DNA from: an uncultured Pseudomonadota bacterium
Lineage (GTDB): Bacteria; Pseudomonadota; Alphaproteobacteria; Rs-D84; CASDRH01
DNA: 48,397 nucleotides
NCBI GenBank assembly: GCA_949283075.1
Contig: CASDRH010000007.1
Span: 1-48,397, forward strand
Direction: 5' to 3'
The notes beneath the pieces were generated by a model that saw nothing but the letters and a program-made list of their open reading frames with translations, was not told where the DNA came from and did not search any database. Positions 1 through 8,661 of the stretch are shown piece after piece; the first letter of the stretch is position 1; every line of letters begins with the position of its first letter. A program made the position numbers and the translations under genes.

Positions 1-84
1 AAAATATTATCCAAATATTCTTGCATTAAAAATAGTATATTGTATTCTAATAAAATAAATCTCAAATCAAAGGAAAGATAGAAT

Positions 85-633
85 ATGACAAATTTACCAA
101 AATACATACAAGAAGTTCTTGTTCTTATTAAACCAGATGCAATGAAAAGAAATTTATCAGGAAAAATAATATCAATGTTTGAAGATTCTGGATTAAAGAT
201 AGAAAAAATAAAACTTGTAAAAGCAACATCAGAACAAGCAGAAAAGCACTATCCAAATACAGATGAATGGCTAACATCAGTAGGAAATAAATCACTAACA
301 TTCTATCAAGAAAACAATTTAAAAGCAGAAGATTTCTTTGAAAAACCAGATGCAAAATCTGTAGGAATAGAAATCAAAAAAAGATTAGTAGATTTTTTAA
401 CATCAGGCCCAATGATAGCAATAATATTCTCCGGTTTTGAAGCAATAAAAACCGCAAGAAAAATCGCAGGAGCAACATTACCAACAAATGCAGAAATGGG
501 ATCAATAAGGGGAACTTTTTCAAACGATAATCCTATGTCATCAGCAATGGAAAAAAGGTGTATATATAACCTAGTCCACGTATCAGACAGCGAAGAAGCA
601 GTAGAAACAGAAAGAAAAATATGGATAGATTAA
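85..633 (+). CDS. ndk: Nucleoside diphosphate kinase, long form
   Basis: Transfers the gamma-phosphate between nucleoside triphosphates and diphosphates in the cytoplasm. The N-terminus has the family pattern LIKPDAMKR (about residues 14-22), and the phospho-acceptor histidine lies in NLVHVSDS near residue 165, the equivalent of the NDK active-site motif. At 182 residues it is about 40 longer than the usual 140; the extra sequence lies in the middle (about residues 50-95), between the nucleotide-binding start and the FSGFEAI region. The start is preceded by an AAGGAAAG stretch. It overlaps the following deaminase gene, so the two nucleotide-metabolism genes are probably cotranscribed. Assignment is firm; the reason for the insert is not known. 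Confidence 0.93.
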   Translation: MTNLPKYIQEVLVLIKPDAMKRNLSGKIISMFEDSGLKIEKIKLVKATSEQAEKHYPNTDEWLTSVGNKSLTFYQENNLKAEDFFEKPDAKSVGIEIKKRLVDFLTSGPMIAIIFSGFEAIKTARKIAGATLPTNAEMGSIRGTFSNDNPMSSAMEKRCIYNLVHVSDSEEAVETERKIWID

Positions 634-1100
634 TGACAGACAAAGAATTAAAAGAACATAAAGTATATTTAAAAATAGCACAAACATTAGCAACATTATC
701 GCATTGCGTATCATATCAAGTTGCAGCTTTAATAGTAAAAGATGGCAGAATATTATCAACAGGAATAAACGGGACACCCACAGGATTTACAAACTGCGAT
801 GATATATTTGAAAAAGGAAATTTTGAAAGAGAAAAACATCACGAATTTTCAGAAGATTTTGAAGTTCACGCAGAATTAAATGCAATAATATTTGCTGCAA
901 AAAATGGAATATCAATAAACGGAGGAACTTTATATTCAAAAACTCAACCTTGTAAAAACTGCCTAAAAGCAATCTGTCAAACAGGAATAAAAAAAATAGT
1001 ATTTTACGAAAAATACGACAAAGCAAATTATACAGAAGAAACAATGAAAATGATAAAACATTGTGGAATAGAATTTATATGTATTGAAGATTTTGAATAA
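621..1100 (+). CDS. dCMP/cytidine deaminase family protein
   Basis: A zinc-dependent deaminase of the ComEB/dCMP deaminase type, which would convert dCMP to dUMP for dTTP synthesis. The zinc site is visible as HAELNAI (about residues 82-88, His ligand and catalytic Glu) and QPCKNCLKAI (about residues 108-117, two Cys ligands). The length of 159 residues is normal for the family. The first ATG overlaps the end of ndk; a second in-frame ATG at 633 forms a TAATG stop-start overlap and may be the true start, giving translational coupling. The substrate (dCMP or another cytosine or guanine derivative) cannot be settled from sequence alone, but the ndk neighbour favours nucleotide metabolism. Confidence 0.85.
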   Translation: MDRLMTDKELKEHKVYLKIAQTLATLSHCVSYQVAALIVKDGRILSTGINGTPTGFTNCDDIFEKGNFEREKHHEFSEDFEVHAELNAIIFAAKNGISINGGTLYSKTQPCKNCLKAICQTGIKKIVFYEKYDKANYTEETMKMIKHCGIEFICIEDFE

Positions 1101-1102
1101 AC

Positions 1103-1192
1103 TGGCGGAAAGAGGGGGATTCGAACCCCCGATAACATTTCTGTTATAACGGTTTTCGAGACCATCGCATTCAACCACTCTGCCATCTTTCC
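1103..1192 (-). tRNA. tRNA-Ser(CGA)
   Basis: On the minus strand a full class II tRNA can be read: acceptor stem GGAAAGA pairing with TCTTTCC, encoded CCA, T-arm GGGGGTTCGAATCCCCC, a long variable arm with a TATAAC/GTTAT-type stem, and an anticodon loop CTCGAAA, giving anticodon CGA (reads UCG). The long variable arm and this anticodon identify serine. It lies between the deaminase gene and mnmG. Confidence 0.95.
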
Positions 1193-1207
1193 AAAAAATA
1201 AAAATAC

Positions 1208-3013
1208 TTAATAAGATTTTTTAGCAAATTGTAATAAAATAGTCAAAGCCGCCGGGGTAATACCAGGAATCATACTAGCATCAGCTAAAGTTTTCGGATT
1301 ATATTTTTTCAATTTCTGTTGCATTTCCAAACTAAGACCTGAAACATTAGAATAATCAACATCAGGATTCAAAACACAATTTGAATCCTTATTAAATGCA
1401 GAAATATCTTTAATCTGCCTTTTCAAATAACCAGCATATTTATTATCAATCTCTATCTGCTCCATAACTTCTTTTCCAATTCTGGAAGACTTATCAAAAT
1501 CCAATCCATTACGAGCATTATCTAACAAACGCATTTTCTCCAAAAATAATTCTTTCTGTTTATCAGAAACTATACCAAGACTAATCGCCAATGGAGTAAG
1601 CCTTTGATCTGCATTATCAGCTCTCACAGAAAGCCTATATTCACACCTAGAAGTAAACATACGATAAGGTTCATCAACACCAACCGTAGTAATATCGTGA
1701 ACCATAACTCCAATATAAGAATTAGTTCTAGGAAGCTCTATAAGCTTACTTTCATCAGCATTAAACTTAACAAACAAACCAGCATTTATACCAGCTAATA
1801 TTCCCTGCCCTGCAGCCTCTTCATAACCGCTAGTTCCATTTATTTGACCAGCGGTAAAAATACCATGAATAGATTTTAATTCCAAAGTGTGTTGCAACTG
1901 CAAAGGGTTAATAGCATCATATTCAACGGCATAACCATAACGAACAATTTTAACATTTTCTAAACCATATATTTGTCTAAAAACTTTTTCTTGAACATCA
2001 ACAGGCAAAGATGTAGAAATACCGTTTGGATAAACTAAATCGGAATTCAAACCTTCTGGTTCCAAAAAAACATGATGAGTAGTATGATGAGGAAATCTCA
2101 TAACCTTATCTTCAATAGAAGGACAATACCTTGGTCCAATACCTTCAATCTGTCCATTATACATAGGAGCCAACCCACTATTAACAGCATCTTTAATAGC
2201 ATCAATCATCTCAGGTTTTGTATGGCTCAAATAACAAGGAACAGGCTTATTATAAATCTTTTCAGTCAAAGCAGAAAAAAATAAATCCTCATCATCACTA
2301 TTCTGAATTTCTAAATTAGAATAATCGATTGTATTTTTATCTAAACGAGGAGGTGTTCCAGTCTTCAACCTTAACAACTCAACATTATTTCTCTTAAAGA
2401 AATCAGAAATACCAGATGATTTAGGCTCTTCCTCCCCATCCATATTTATACGACCACTAATAACCTTATCATCACCAAAGTGCAATAAACCATTTAAAAA
2501 AGTTCCAGTAGTAATAACAACTGACTTAACAGGCAAATCAACAACATTAGAATCTTTTTTAAGTTTTAAAGAAACAGACTTTACAGACTTACATTCAGAA
2601 TTATCATTTAAAGATATATCAATAACTTCACCCTGAATAACATCTAAATTATCATAATCAGATAAAGTATTCTTCATAAACTCTCTATATTTCTCACGAT
2701 CTATTTGAGCTCTTAATCCTTGAACAGCAGCACCTTTAGACCTATTTAAAACTCTCAATTGAATCGCTGAAAAATCAGCAGCTTTTGACATAACACCACC
2801 CAAAGCATCAATTTCTTTAACCAAATGACCCTTTGCTAAACCTCCAATAGAAGGATTACAACTCAACTCTCCTAAATTAGAAAAAGAAAAAGTAACTAAT
2901 AAAGTATTAACTCCCAGCCTTGCAGAAGCACAAGCAGCTTCTATTCCAGAATGTCCTGCTCCAACAACTACAACATCATATTTTTTATTAAAATCAAAAT
3001 TATCTAATAACAT
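1208..3013 (-). CDS. mnmG: tRNA U34 carboxymethylaminomethyl-modification enzyme MnmG (GidA)
   Basis: FAD-dependent partner of MnmE that installs the 5-carboxymethylaminomethyl group on wobble uridine of certain tRNAs. The N-terminal Rossmann signature [20 protein letters not shown] is at about residues 15-34, and the conserved segment [22 protein letters not shown] follows near residue 52, with the family motif GYEEAAGQG near residue 395. The protein has 601 residues, slightly short of the usual 620-630, mainly at the C-terminus. It is transcribed divergently from the outer-membrane protein gene at 3400. mnmE is not in the window. Confidence 0.95.
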   Translation of the reverse strand: MLLDNFDFNKKYDVVVVGAGHSGIEAACASARLGVNTLLVTFSFSNLGELSCNPSIGGLAKGHLVKEIDALGGVMSKAADFSAIQLRVLNRSKGAAVQGLRAQIDREKYREFMKNTLSDYDNLDVIQGEVIDISLNDNSECKSVKSVSLKLKKDSNVVDLPVKSVVITTGTFLNGLLHFGDDKVISGRINMDGEEEPKSSGISDFFKRNNVELLRLKTGTPPRLDKNTIDYSNLEIQNSDDEDLFFSALTEKIYNKPVPCYLSHTKPEMIDAIKDAVNSGLAPMYNGQIEGIGPRYCPSIEDKVMRFPHHTTHHVFLEPEGLNSDLVYPNGISTSLPVDVQEKVFRQIYGLENVKIVRYGYAVEYDAINPLQLQHTLELKSIHGIFTAGQINGTSGYEEAAGQGILAGINAGLFVKFNADESKLIELPRTNSYIGVMVHDITTVGVDEPYRMFTSRCEYRLSVRADNADQRLTPLAISLGIVSDKQKELFLEKMRLLDNARNGLDFDKSSRIGKEVMEQIEIDNKYAGYLKRQIKDISAFNKDSNCVLNPDVDYSNVSGLSLEMQQKLKKYNPKTLADASMIPGITPAALTILLQFAKKSY

Positions 3014-3399
3014 AATTATACCACTAATTTATAAGTTATATTTTGATAAAACATATACACATAATAAAAAAATGTAAATGAAATTAACTAAAATAAAAAT
3101 AAAATTTGTATAAATAAAAACTAAATAAAATGCAAAAAAATAAGATTTATAAAAAAAATTAACAAAAGAAAAATATGAATATAATCATATAAAATGGAAA
3201 ACAAAGATAAAAAATTCATAAAATACAAAGGATTACACATTAAATAAAATGTAATTTTTTTTGATTGTTATTTTATTGACAAGAAAATAAATACTTCATA
3301 CCATCATAAATACATTGTGAAAGTATTTAACTTAGAAACAAAAGTTATAAGACATAAATACAAACACAATTAGTTAAACAATAAATTAAGGAGAATAAT
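3014..3399. other. Intergenic region between mnmG and the porin-like gene
   Basis: 386 very AT-rich bases between divergent genes. It holds the promoter of the downstream outer-membrane gene (3276-3304). It also has a plus-strand terminator-like hairpin at 3232-3262 (ATTACA with TGTAAT, then eight T), just behind a possible 17-codon reading frame starting at 3194. I see no other gene, repeat or RNA here. Confidence 0.5.
3276..3304 (+). promoter_or_regulatory. Promoter of the porin-like gene
   Basis: A perfect -35 TTGACA (3276-3281), 17-base spacer and a weaker -10 TACCAT (3299-3304). It is followed by an untranslated leader of about 90 bases and an AAGGAG ribosome site before the ATG at 3400. 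Confidence 0.55.
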
Positions 3400-4176
3400 A
3401 TGAAAAAAACTTCAATAATAACATTAGCAATGATAGCTACAACTGTTGCAACTGCATCTGCTGCTGATATATATGACCCAATGTTCAAACCAAAAGCAGG
3501 AAAATTACAATTAGTTGGAAACGCATTATTAGAATCAAGTGGTGCTGTTGCTGATTTATACTATGGTTTAAATAATAAAGTATGGTTCAAAATCGGATAC
3601 GGTATGGCATTAGGTGGTGCTGGAACATCTGAAATATCAGCTTTGGGTGATTTAGTATTAGGTGCTGGATACAGAGTATTAAATATGAACCAATTCAAAT
3701 TTGATTTAGCAGCTAACGTAAACTTAGACTTAGTAAAAAATGGTTACGATTTTAAGAAAAACGAAGAAACATACACACATTCAGCAGACATCTTGTTAAA
3801 AGCTGCTTGGACACCATCATCAAAATTCACAATGGCTGTATTTGGTGATTTCATGATTCCATTCCAAGATGCAGAAGCATACAATGAATTCACATTAAGA
3901 GATTATGGTATGTCTATCACAAATAAAGATGGAGACTTCATGGGTGTTGGAGTTGACATTATGTACAGACCATCAAGCAAATTCGCAATTGGTGCAAAAT
4001 ATGTATACAACACAGTTGCTAAAGAAGGTGATGTAAGCTCACTTGCACAAGTATATACAACATACTCAACATGCGGTATGAACATAGTTCCATACTTCAC
4101 ATTTAACGTAGGTGATAGCTGGTCTAAAAACTCAGACGATATGGTATTCGGAATTAAATTCGGTTCAGAATTCTAA
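3400..4176 (+). CDS. Outer-membrane beta-barrel (porin-like) protein
   Basis: 258 residues with a clear Sec signal peptide (MKKTS..., hydrophobic core, cleavage after ASA at about residue 21). The mature part shows alternating amphipathic strands rich in Gly and aromatic residues, such as KVWFKIGYGMALGG and FMGVGVDIMYRPSSKFAIGA, and a C-terminal strand ending GIKFGSEF with terminal Phe, the usual beta-barrel assembly signal. It sits alone between its own promoter and a strong terminator, as expected for an abundant protein, and its codon use (many GGT, GCT, GTT) differs from its neighbours and looks like a highly expressed gene. Specific function (porin, adhesin or structural barrel) cannot be read from the sequence. 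Confidence 0.75.
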   Translation: MKKTSIITLAMIATTVATASAADIYDPMFKPKAGKLQLVGNALLESSGAVADLYYGLNNKVWFKIGYGMALGGAGTSEISALGDLVLGAGYRVLNMNQFKFDLAANVNLDLVKNGYDFKKNEETYTHSADILLKAAWTPSSKFTMAVFGDFMIPFQDAEAYNEFTLRDYGMSITNKDGDFMGVGVDIMYRPSSKFAIGAKYVYNTVAKEGDVSSLAQVYTTYSTCGMNIVPYFTFNVGDSWSKNSDDMVFGIKFGSEF

Positions 4177-4198
4177 TCATAAGAACATATCGAAAAAG

Positions 4199-4231
4199 GA
4201 ACCTTGCAAAATTGCAAGGTTTTCTTTTTAC
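4199..4231 (+). terminator. Intrinsic terminator of the porin-like gene
   Basis: Stem AACCTTGCAA paired with TTGCAAGGTT over a two-base loop, followed directly by a T-rich run, 25 bases after the stop codon. Confidence 0.85.
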
Positions 4232-4277
4232 ATAAGCAAATATTCCATAACAAAAAAAATTATGATAAAATAAAAAT

Positions 4278-5210
4278 ATGAACGAGTATATAAATAATCT
4301 GATAACACAATGGAAAGACTTTTTAATTTTTGAAAAAAAATTATCAATAAACACAGTATTATCATACGTATCAGATATAGAAATATTTTTCAAATTCATA
4401 TCAGAATATACAGATGAAGAAATAAATAAAGATTTCTTACAATCATTACCAATAACAACTTTCAGAGCATTCATGTCAGAAAGATATAATAAAGACATAT
4501 CATTCATATCAACCAGAAGGGAAATATCATCAATAAAAAGCTTCTATGATTTTTTAAATAAAACACAAAATATAAAAAACTCATCATTGGATTTAGTAAA
4601 ATGTCCAAAAGTCCCAAAAAGGTTAGCAAAACACGCAGAATTAACAGAAATTCAAAAAATATTAAACACATTTGAAATTACAATAGAACCATATTGGTGT
4701 GCATTAAGGGATAAAGCATTATTCACACTAATATACGCTTGTGGTTTACGAATATCAGAAGCATTATCATTAAATTACGAAGATATAAATGAGCAAAACA
4801 GAATATCAGAAACAATAAGAATAATTGGAAAAGGAAACAAAACAAGAATAATACCAGTTTTACCAATAGCATACAAAGAAATAGATGAATACACAAAAAC
4901 AGCTCCATTTGAGTTCAAAAACGACACTCCAATATTCATTGGAGAAAAAGGTTCACGCTTAACAGCAAGAGTTGCTCAACGAGATTTAGAAGCGACAAGA
5001 AAATACCTATCCCTACCAGATTATATAACACCACACACTTTCAGACATTCATTTGCCACACATTTATTAGAAAACGGACAAGATTTAAAAACTATTCAAG
5101 AACTATTAGGACACTCTTCACTATCAACCACACAAATATATACAAAGATAGATAATTCCGTTTTTATAAGAGAATACGATAAATACCACCCAAATAACAA
5201 AAAACATTGA
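4278..5210 (+). CDS. xerD: Tyrosine recombinase XerC/XerD
   Basis: Site-specific recombinase for resolving chromosome dimers at dif. 310 residues with an N-terminal SAM-like core-binding domain (about 1-95) and a C-terminal catalytic domain. Catalytic residues are visible: Arg in CGLRISEALSL (about residue 158), HTFRHSFATHLL (His/Arg, about 255-266), GHSS and the nucleophile Tyr in TTQIYTKID (about 290). XerC and XerD are hard to tell apart here; the symbol is tentative. It could in principle be an element integrase, but the length and absence of phage or island genes favour the housekeeping role. It stands between the porin-like gene and frr. Confidence 0.85.
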   Translation: MNEYINNLITQWKDFLIFEKKLSINTVLSYVSDIEIFFKFISEYTDEEINKDFLQSLPITTFRAFMSERYNKDISFISTRREISSIKSFYDFLNKTQNIKNSSLDLVKCPKVPKRLAKHAELTEIQKILNTFEITIEPYWCALRDKALFTLIYACGLRISEALSLNYEDINEQNRISETIRIIGKGNKTRIIPVLPIAYKEIDEYTKTAPFEFKNDTPIFIGEKGSRLTARVAQRDLEATRKYLSLPDYITPHTFRHSFATHLLENGQDLKTIQELLGHSSLSTTQIYTKIDNSVFIREYDKYHPNNKKH

Positions 5211-5235
5211 CGTAAAAATATTTTTTATTTAGAAT
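5207..5235 (+). promoter_or_regulatory. Promoter of the frr-uppS-cdsA envelope operon
   Basis: -35 TTGACG (5207-5212), overlapping the xer stop codon, 17-base spacer, -10 TAGAAT (5230-5235). About 45 bases upstream of the frr start. Confidence 0.55.
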
Positions 5236-5281
5236 CCAAAAACAGGAAAAACAAAGAAAATTTAAAGAAAAAGGTAATAAA

Positions 5282-5851
5282 ATGAGCAATTTCAATTGGA
5301 ATAATCTTCAATCAGAATTAAAATCAAAAATGGAAAAATCAATAGAAGTATTAAAAAAAGATTTTTCATCAATCAGAACAGGAAACGCAAACCCATCAAT
5401 GCTTGATACAATCCAAGTATCAGTATACGGTTCAATGATGCCATTAAATCAAGTTGCAAGCATTTCAGCACTAGAACCAAGAATGTTATCAGTTTCCGTA
5501 TGGGACAAAGAAAATGTAAGTGCAGTTGATAAAGCTATAAGGGAAGCAAATTTAGGATTCAATCCAACAGTCGATGGAACATTGTTAAGGATAGCAATTC
5601 CACCACTATCAGAAGAAAGAAGAAAAGAATTTGTAAAACTTGCAAAAGGATATTGCGAAGAAGCAAAAATAGCAATCAGAGCAGTCAGACAAAAAGGAAT
5701 GGATTCAATCAAATCAGCAGAAAAAGCAAAAGAAATTTCAGAAAATGATTTAAACACATATTCTGATATAATACAAAAACTAACAGATACTTTTGTAAAG
5801 AACACTGATGAATTATTCCAACACAAAGAAAAAGATATAATGAAAGTATAA
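5282..5851 (+). CDS. frr: Ribosome recycling factor
   Basis: Splits post-termination ribosomes together with EF-G. 189 residues, close to the normal 185. Family patterns are present: FSSIRTGNANPSMLDTIQV (about 27-45), PLNQVASISALEPRMLSV (about 53-70) and the C-terminal helical region with RAVRQKGMDSIK. AAAAAGGTAATAAA precedes the ATG. In many bacteria pyrH lies directly upstream; here it is a xer gene instead. One base separates its stop from uppS, so frr leads the uppS-cdsA-rseP-bamA series. Confidence 0.95.
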   Translation: MSNFNWNNLQSELKSKMEKSIEVLKKDFSSIRTGNANPSMLDTIQVSVYGSMMPLNQVASISALEPRMLSVSVWDKENVSAVDKAIREANLGFNPTVDGTLLRIAIPPLSEERRKEFVKLAKGYCEEAKIAIRAVRQKGMDSIKSAEKAKEISENDLNTYSDIIQKLTDTFVKNTDELFQHKEKDIMKV

Positions 5852-5852
5852 A

Positions 5853-6575
5853 ATGGCAGAAAAGAAACCTTTAATACACCTTGGAATAATAATGGATGGT
5901 AATGGACGTTGGGCAAAGGCTCAAGGCAAGCCAAGAACTTTTGGACATAGAGAAGGAGCAAAAGCACTTCAACGCGCAGCAGAAGCATTCCAGAAACTAG
6001 GTGGAAAATATCTAACAGTATTTGCTTTTTCAACAGAAAACTGGAACCGCCCAAAAGAAGAAGTAGATGAAATAATGCGAATTTTAACAGTCCATTTAAG
6101 ACGCAGTTTAAAGCAAGTAATGGAAAGAAATATTCGCATAAAAATACTTGGTGATACAAAACAGTTATCAGAAAGACTACAAAAAGAAATAAGAGAAATA
6201 GAAGAAAAGTCAAAAAACAATACTGCAGGATATTTTAACATAGCATTAAATTACGGCGGAAGATTAGATATATTAAATTCTGTAAAGAAAATAGCATACG
6301 AAGTAAAAGAAAATAATAAATCCATATCAGAAATATCATTTGATGATATATCGAATGGATTATATACAGCAGGAATGCCTGACCCAGATATGATAGTAAG
6401 AACATCAGGAGAAAACAGAATAAGCAATTTCTTATTATGGCAAATGGCATATTCAGAATTTTACTTTGTTCCATATCATTGGCCAGAATTTGATGAAGAA
6501 AAAATGAAAGATATATTTGAGGAATATTCGAAAAGAAACCGCAGATACGGTGCAATAAAAGAAGATGATCAATAA
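5853..6575 (+). CDS. uppS: Isoprenyl (undecaprenyl) diphosphate synthase
   Basis: Makes the C55 cis-prenyl carrier for peptidoglycan and O-antigen synthesis. The family signature HLGIIMDGNGRWAKAQGKPR is at about residues 10-29, with the catalytic Asp in MDGNGRWA; FAFSTENWNRP (about 56-66) and RTSGENRISNFLLWQ (about 183-197) complete the active site. 240 residues is a typical length. It starts one base after frr, and its end overlaps cdsA by 11 bases, so the genes are translationally linked. Confidence 0.95.
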   Translation: MAEKKPLIHLGIIMDGNGRWAKAQGKPRTFGHREGAKALQRAAEAFQKLGGKYLTVFAFSTENWNRPKEEVDEIMRILTVHLRRSLKQVMERNIRIKILGDTKQLSERLQKEIREIEEKSKNNTAGYFNIALNYGGRLDILNSVKKIAYEVKENNKSISEISFDDISNGLYTAGMPDPDMIVRTSGENRISNFLLWQMAYSEFYFVPYHWPEFDEEKMKDIFEEYSKRNRRYGAIKEDDQ

Positions 6576-7467
6576 AGACAACAACATAAATAACGAAGAT
6601 AATATTCAAATTATAGAAACAACAAAAAATCAGTTAATCAAATCTGATTTAAAAACAAGAATAATATCTTCAATTGTAATGATCGCAATAACAGTCATCA
6701 CATTTCTACTTGGGAAGCCATTTGCATCAGGTTTGTTCATAATATGCGGAATATTAATGATGTGGGAGTGGGACAGAATGTTCAACAAAACAGAAAAAAT
6801 ACTAAACATTCCCGTAAGCATATTTTTCATAATAAATATTGTAATATTAGGATTATCATCAACAACATTTTTTATAACAAAAGATTTCTTAATATCAGTA
6901 TGCATAATAATCGCTGGATTTATAGTCTCAATGTTTACAGCAATATCAAAAAACAAGACACGTTTTATATTTGAATCAATAAGCACTATTTATATAGGCG
7001 TCCCAATTTTATCAGCATTATGTATATACAATAATTACAATATATTCGTATTAATATTTATCTTTGTTATCACAACATCAACAGACATATGCGCATATTT
7101 TGTAGGAAGATATTTCAAAGGAAAAAAACTAGCTCCTAAAATATCTCCAGGAAAAACAATATCAGGAGCAATCGGAGGAGTAATCGGTTCATTTATATTT
7201 TCAGGAATATATATAATATTGCTGTTTATATATTCAAAAGTTGATGTAATAACATCACTATATTTATTTAGCGTGTTATCAATAGTATTATCAATAATAG
7301 CTCAAGCAGGAGATTTATTTGAATCATATTGTAAAAGAACTGTTGGAGTAAAAGACTCAAGCAATATAATAAAAGGACACGGAGGATTCCTAGACAGGTT
7401 TGACAGCTTTTTAGCAATTGCTCCAATTTACACAATCTTACTTGCCATAACACCATATGTGATGTAA
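6565..7467 (+). CDS. cdsA: Phosphatidate cytidylyltransferase
   Basis: Forms CDP-diacylglycerol, the precursor of membrane phospholipids, in the inner membrane. 300 residues with seven or more hydrophobic segments starting at about residue 30. The C-terminal family signature is clear: SYCKRTVGVKD followed by IIKGHGGFLDRFDS (about 255-285), with the conserved Asp residues. ISPGKTISGAIGG precedes it. The start overlaps uppS. The hydrophilic N-terminal 25 residues are an extension of unknown use. Confidence 0.95.
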   Translation: MINKDNNINNEDNIQIIETTKNQLIKSDLKTRIISSIVMIAITVITFLLGKPFASGLFIICGILMMWEWDRMFNKTEKILNIPVSIFFIINIVILGLSSTTFFITKDFLISVCIIIAGFIVSMFTAISKNKTRFIFESISTIYIGVPILSALCIYNNYNIFVLIFIFVITTSTDICAYFVGRYFKGKKLAPKISPGKTISGAIGGVIGSFIFSGIYIILLFIYSKVDVITSLYLFSVLSIVLSIIAQAGDLFESYCKRTVGVKDSSNIIKGHGGFLDRFDSFLAIAPIYTILLAITPYVM

Positions 7468-7503
7468 AATCACAAAAAGAAAAATTGAAAGGACAATAAA
7501 AAT

Positions 7504-8661
7504 ATGAATTTAATTTTAAGTATATTAGGAATATTAATAGTATTACCACCAATAATTATAATACACGAATTAGGGCATTTATTAATAGCAAGATTAAACG
7601 GGGTTCATGTAGAAAGATTTTCAATAGGCTTTGGTTCCGACAAATACGCTCTTATAAAATGGACAGATAAATATGGAACCATTTGGAAAATAACTCCATT
7701 TTTACTTGGAGGATTTGCAACAATGGCCGGTCAATATGATGACCCAAACGAACAAGCAAAGTTTAACAAAAAAGCGAAAAAAATGTCAGATAAAGAAAAA
7801 TCTGGCAACTTTATGTTCAAAAATAGACTTCAAAAATCATCAATTATATTTGCAGGACCATTTGCAAATATACTTTTCACAATCACAATACTTTTTGCAT
7901 TATTTGCCATATCAGGACAAACTCAAATTGCCCCAATAATAGGTGGAGTTGCAGAAAATTCAGCCGCTCACAAAGTAGGATTAAAAACAAATGACAAGGT
8001 TATATCAATAAATGAAAATAAAATTGAAACATTTTTAGATATAATCAGAATAACAGAACTATCAAATGGGAAAGAATTAAATTTAACAATAGAAAGACCA
8101 AACGAAAATAAAACAGAAAATATTAAAGTAACATTAACACCAACAAAAATTGGAGATTCTTTTAAACTTGGAATATATTCATCTCAAAAACACTCTGATT
8201 TTAAAAAATTATCAATCTTACAATCAGCAAAAGAATCTGTAAAAACAACATATAATCTAACAACAGATTTCTTTAAAAGTTTGTATCAATTAATCACTGG
8301 TCAAAGATCTTCAAAAGAAGTTGGAGGATTAATAGCTATTGCAGATATGTCAGGTAAAGCATTATCTTCAAGTATATATTCAATATTTTACTTAATGGCA
8401 ATGTTAAGCTTAATCGTAGGAATAATGAACTTATTACCAATTCCAGTACTTGACGGAGGCCATCTATTCATATATGGTATTGAATCAATAATAAGAAGAG
8501 ATATACCAGACAAAATAAAAATAAAAATGTTTTTGGGTGGTTGGGTATTAATTGGATTATTAATGGTATTTGCAACATACAATGACATCAGTAGATTGCT
8601 TACATCAAATACAGAAACACATAATCACACAAAACAAATAAAAGATGCAAAAAATAAATAA
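7504..8661 (+). CDS. rseP: Site-2 type intramembrane metalloprotease RseP
   Basis: Zinc protease of the inner membrane that cleaves anti-sigma factors and leftover signal peptides. The zinc motif HELGH is at about residues 21-25 in the first membrane segment; the second motif, LLPIPVLDGGHL, is near residue 317. Between them lies a single PDZ-like region (about 150-230, with GLKTNDKVISINENKIE). 385 residues fits the one-PDZ alphaproteobacterial form rather than the two-PDZ E. coli form of 450. The stop overlaps the bamA start by one base (TAATG), coupling the protease to the outer-membrane assembly gene. Confidence 0.93.
   Translation: MNLILSILGILIVLPPIIIIHELGHLLIARLNGVHVERFSIGFGSDKYALIKWTDKYGTIWKITPFLLGGFATMAGQYDDPNEQAKFNKKAKKMSDKEKSGNFMFKNRLQKSSIIFAGPFANILFTITILFALFAISGQTQIAPIIGGVAENSAAHKVGLKTNDKVISINENKIETFLDIIRITELSNGKELNLTIERPNENKTENIKVTLTPTKIGDSFKLGIYSSQKHSDFKKLSILQSAKESVKTTYNLTTDFFKSLYQLITGQRSSKEVGGLIAIADMSGKALSSSIYSIFYLMAMLSLIVGIMNLLPIPVLDGGHLFIYGIESIIRRDIPDKIKIKMFLGGWVLIGLLMVFATYNDISRLLTSNTETHNHTKQIKDAKNK

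Noticed and set aside
5449-6213. Long minus-strand open frame opposite frr and uppS
   Set aside because: Leu/Phe-rich shadow of two certain genes; AT-rich antisense frames of this kind are common throughout the window.
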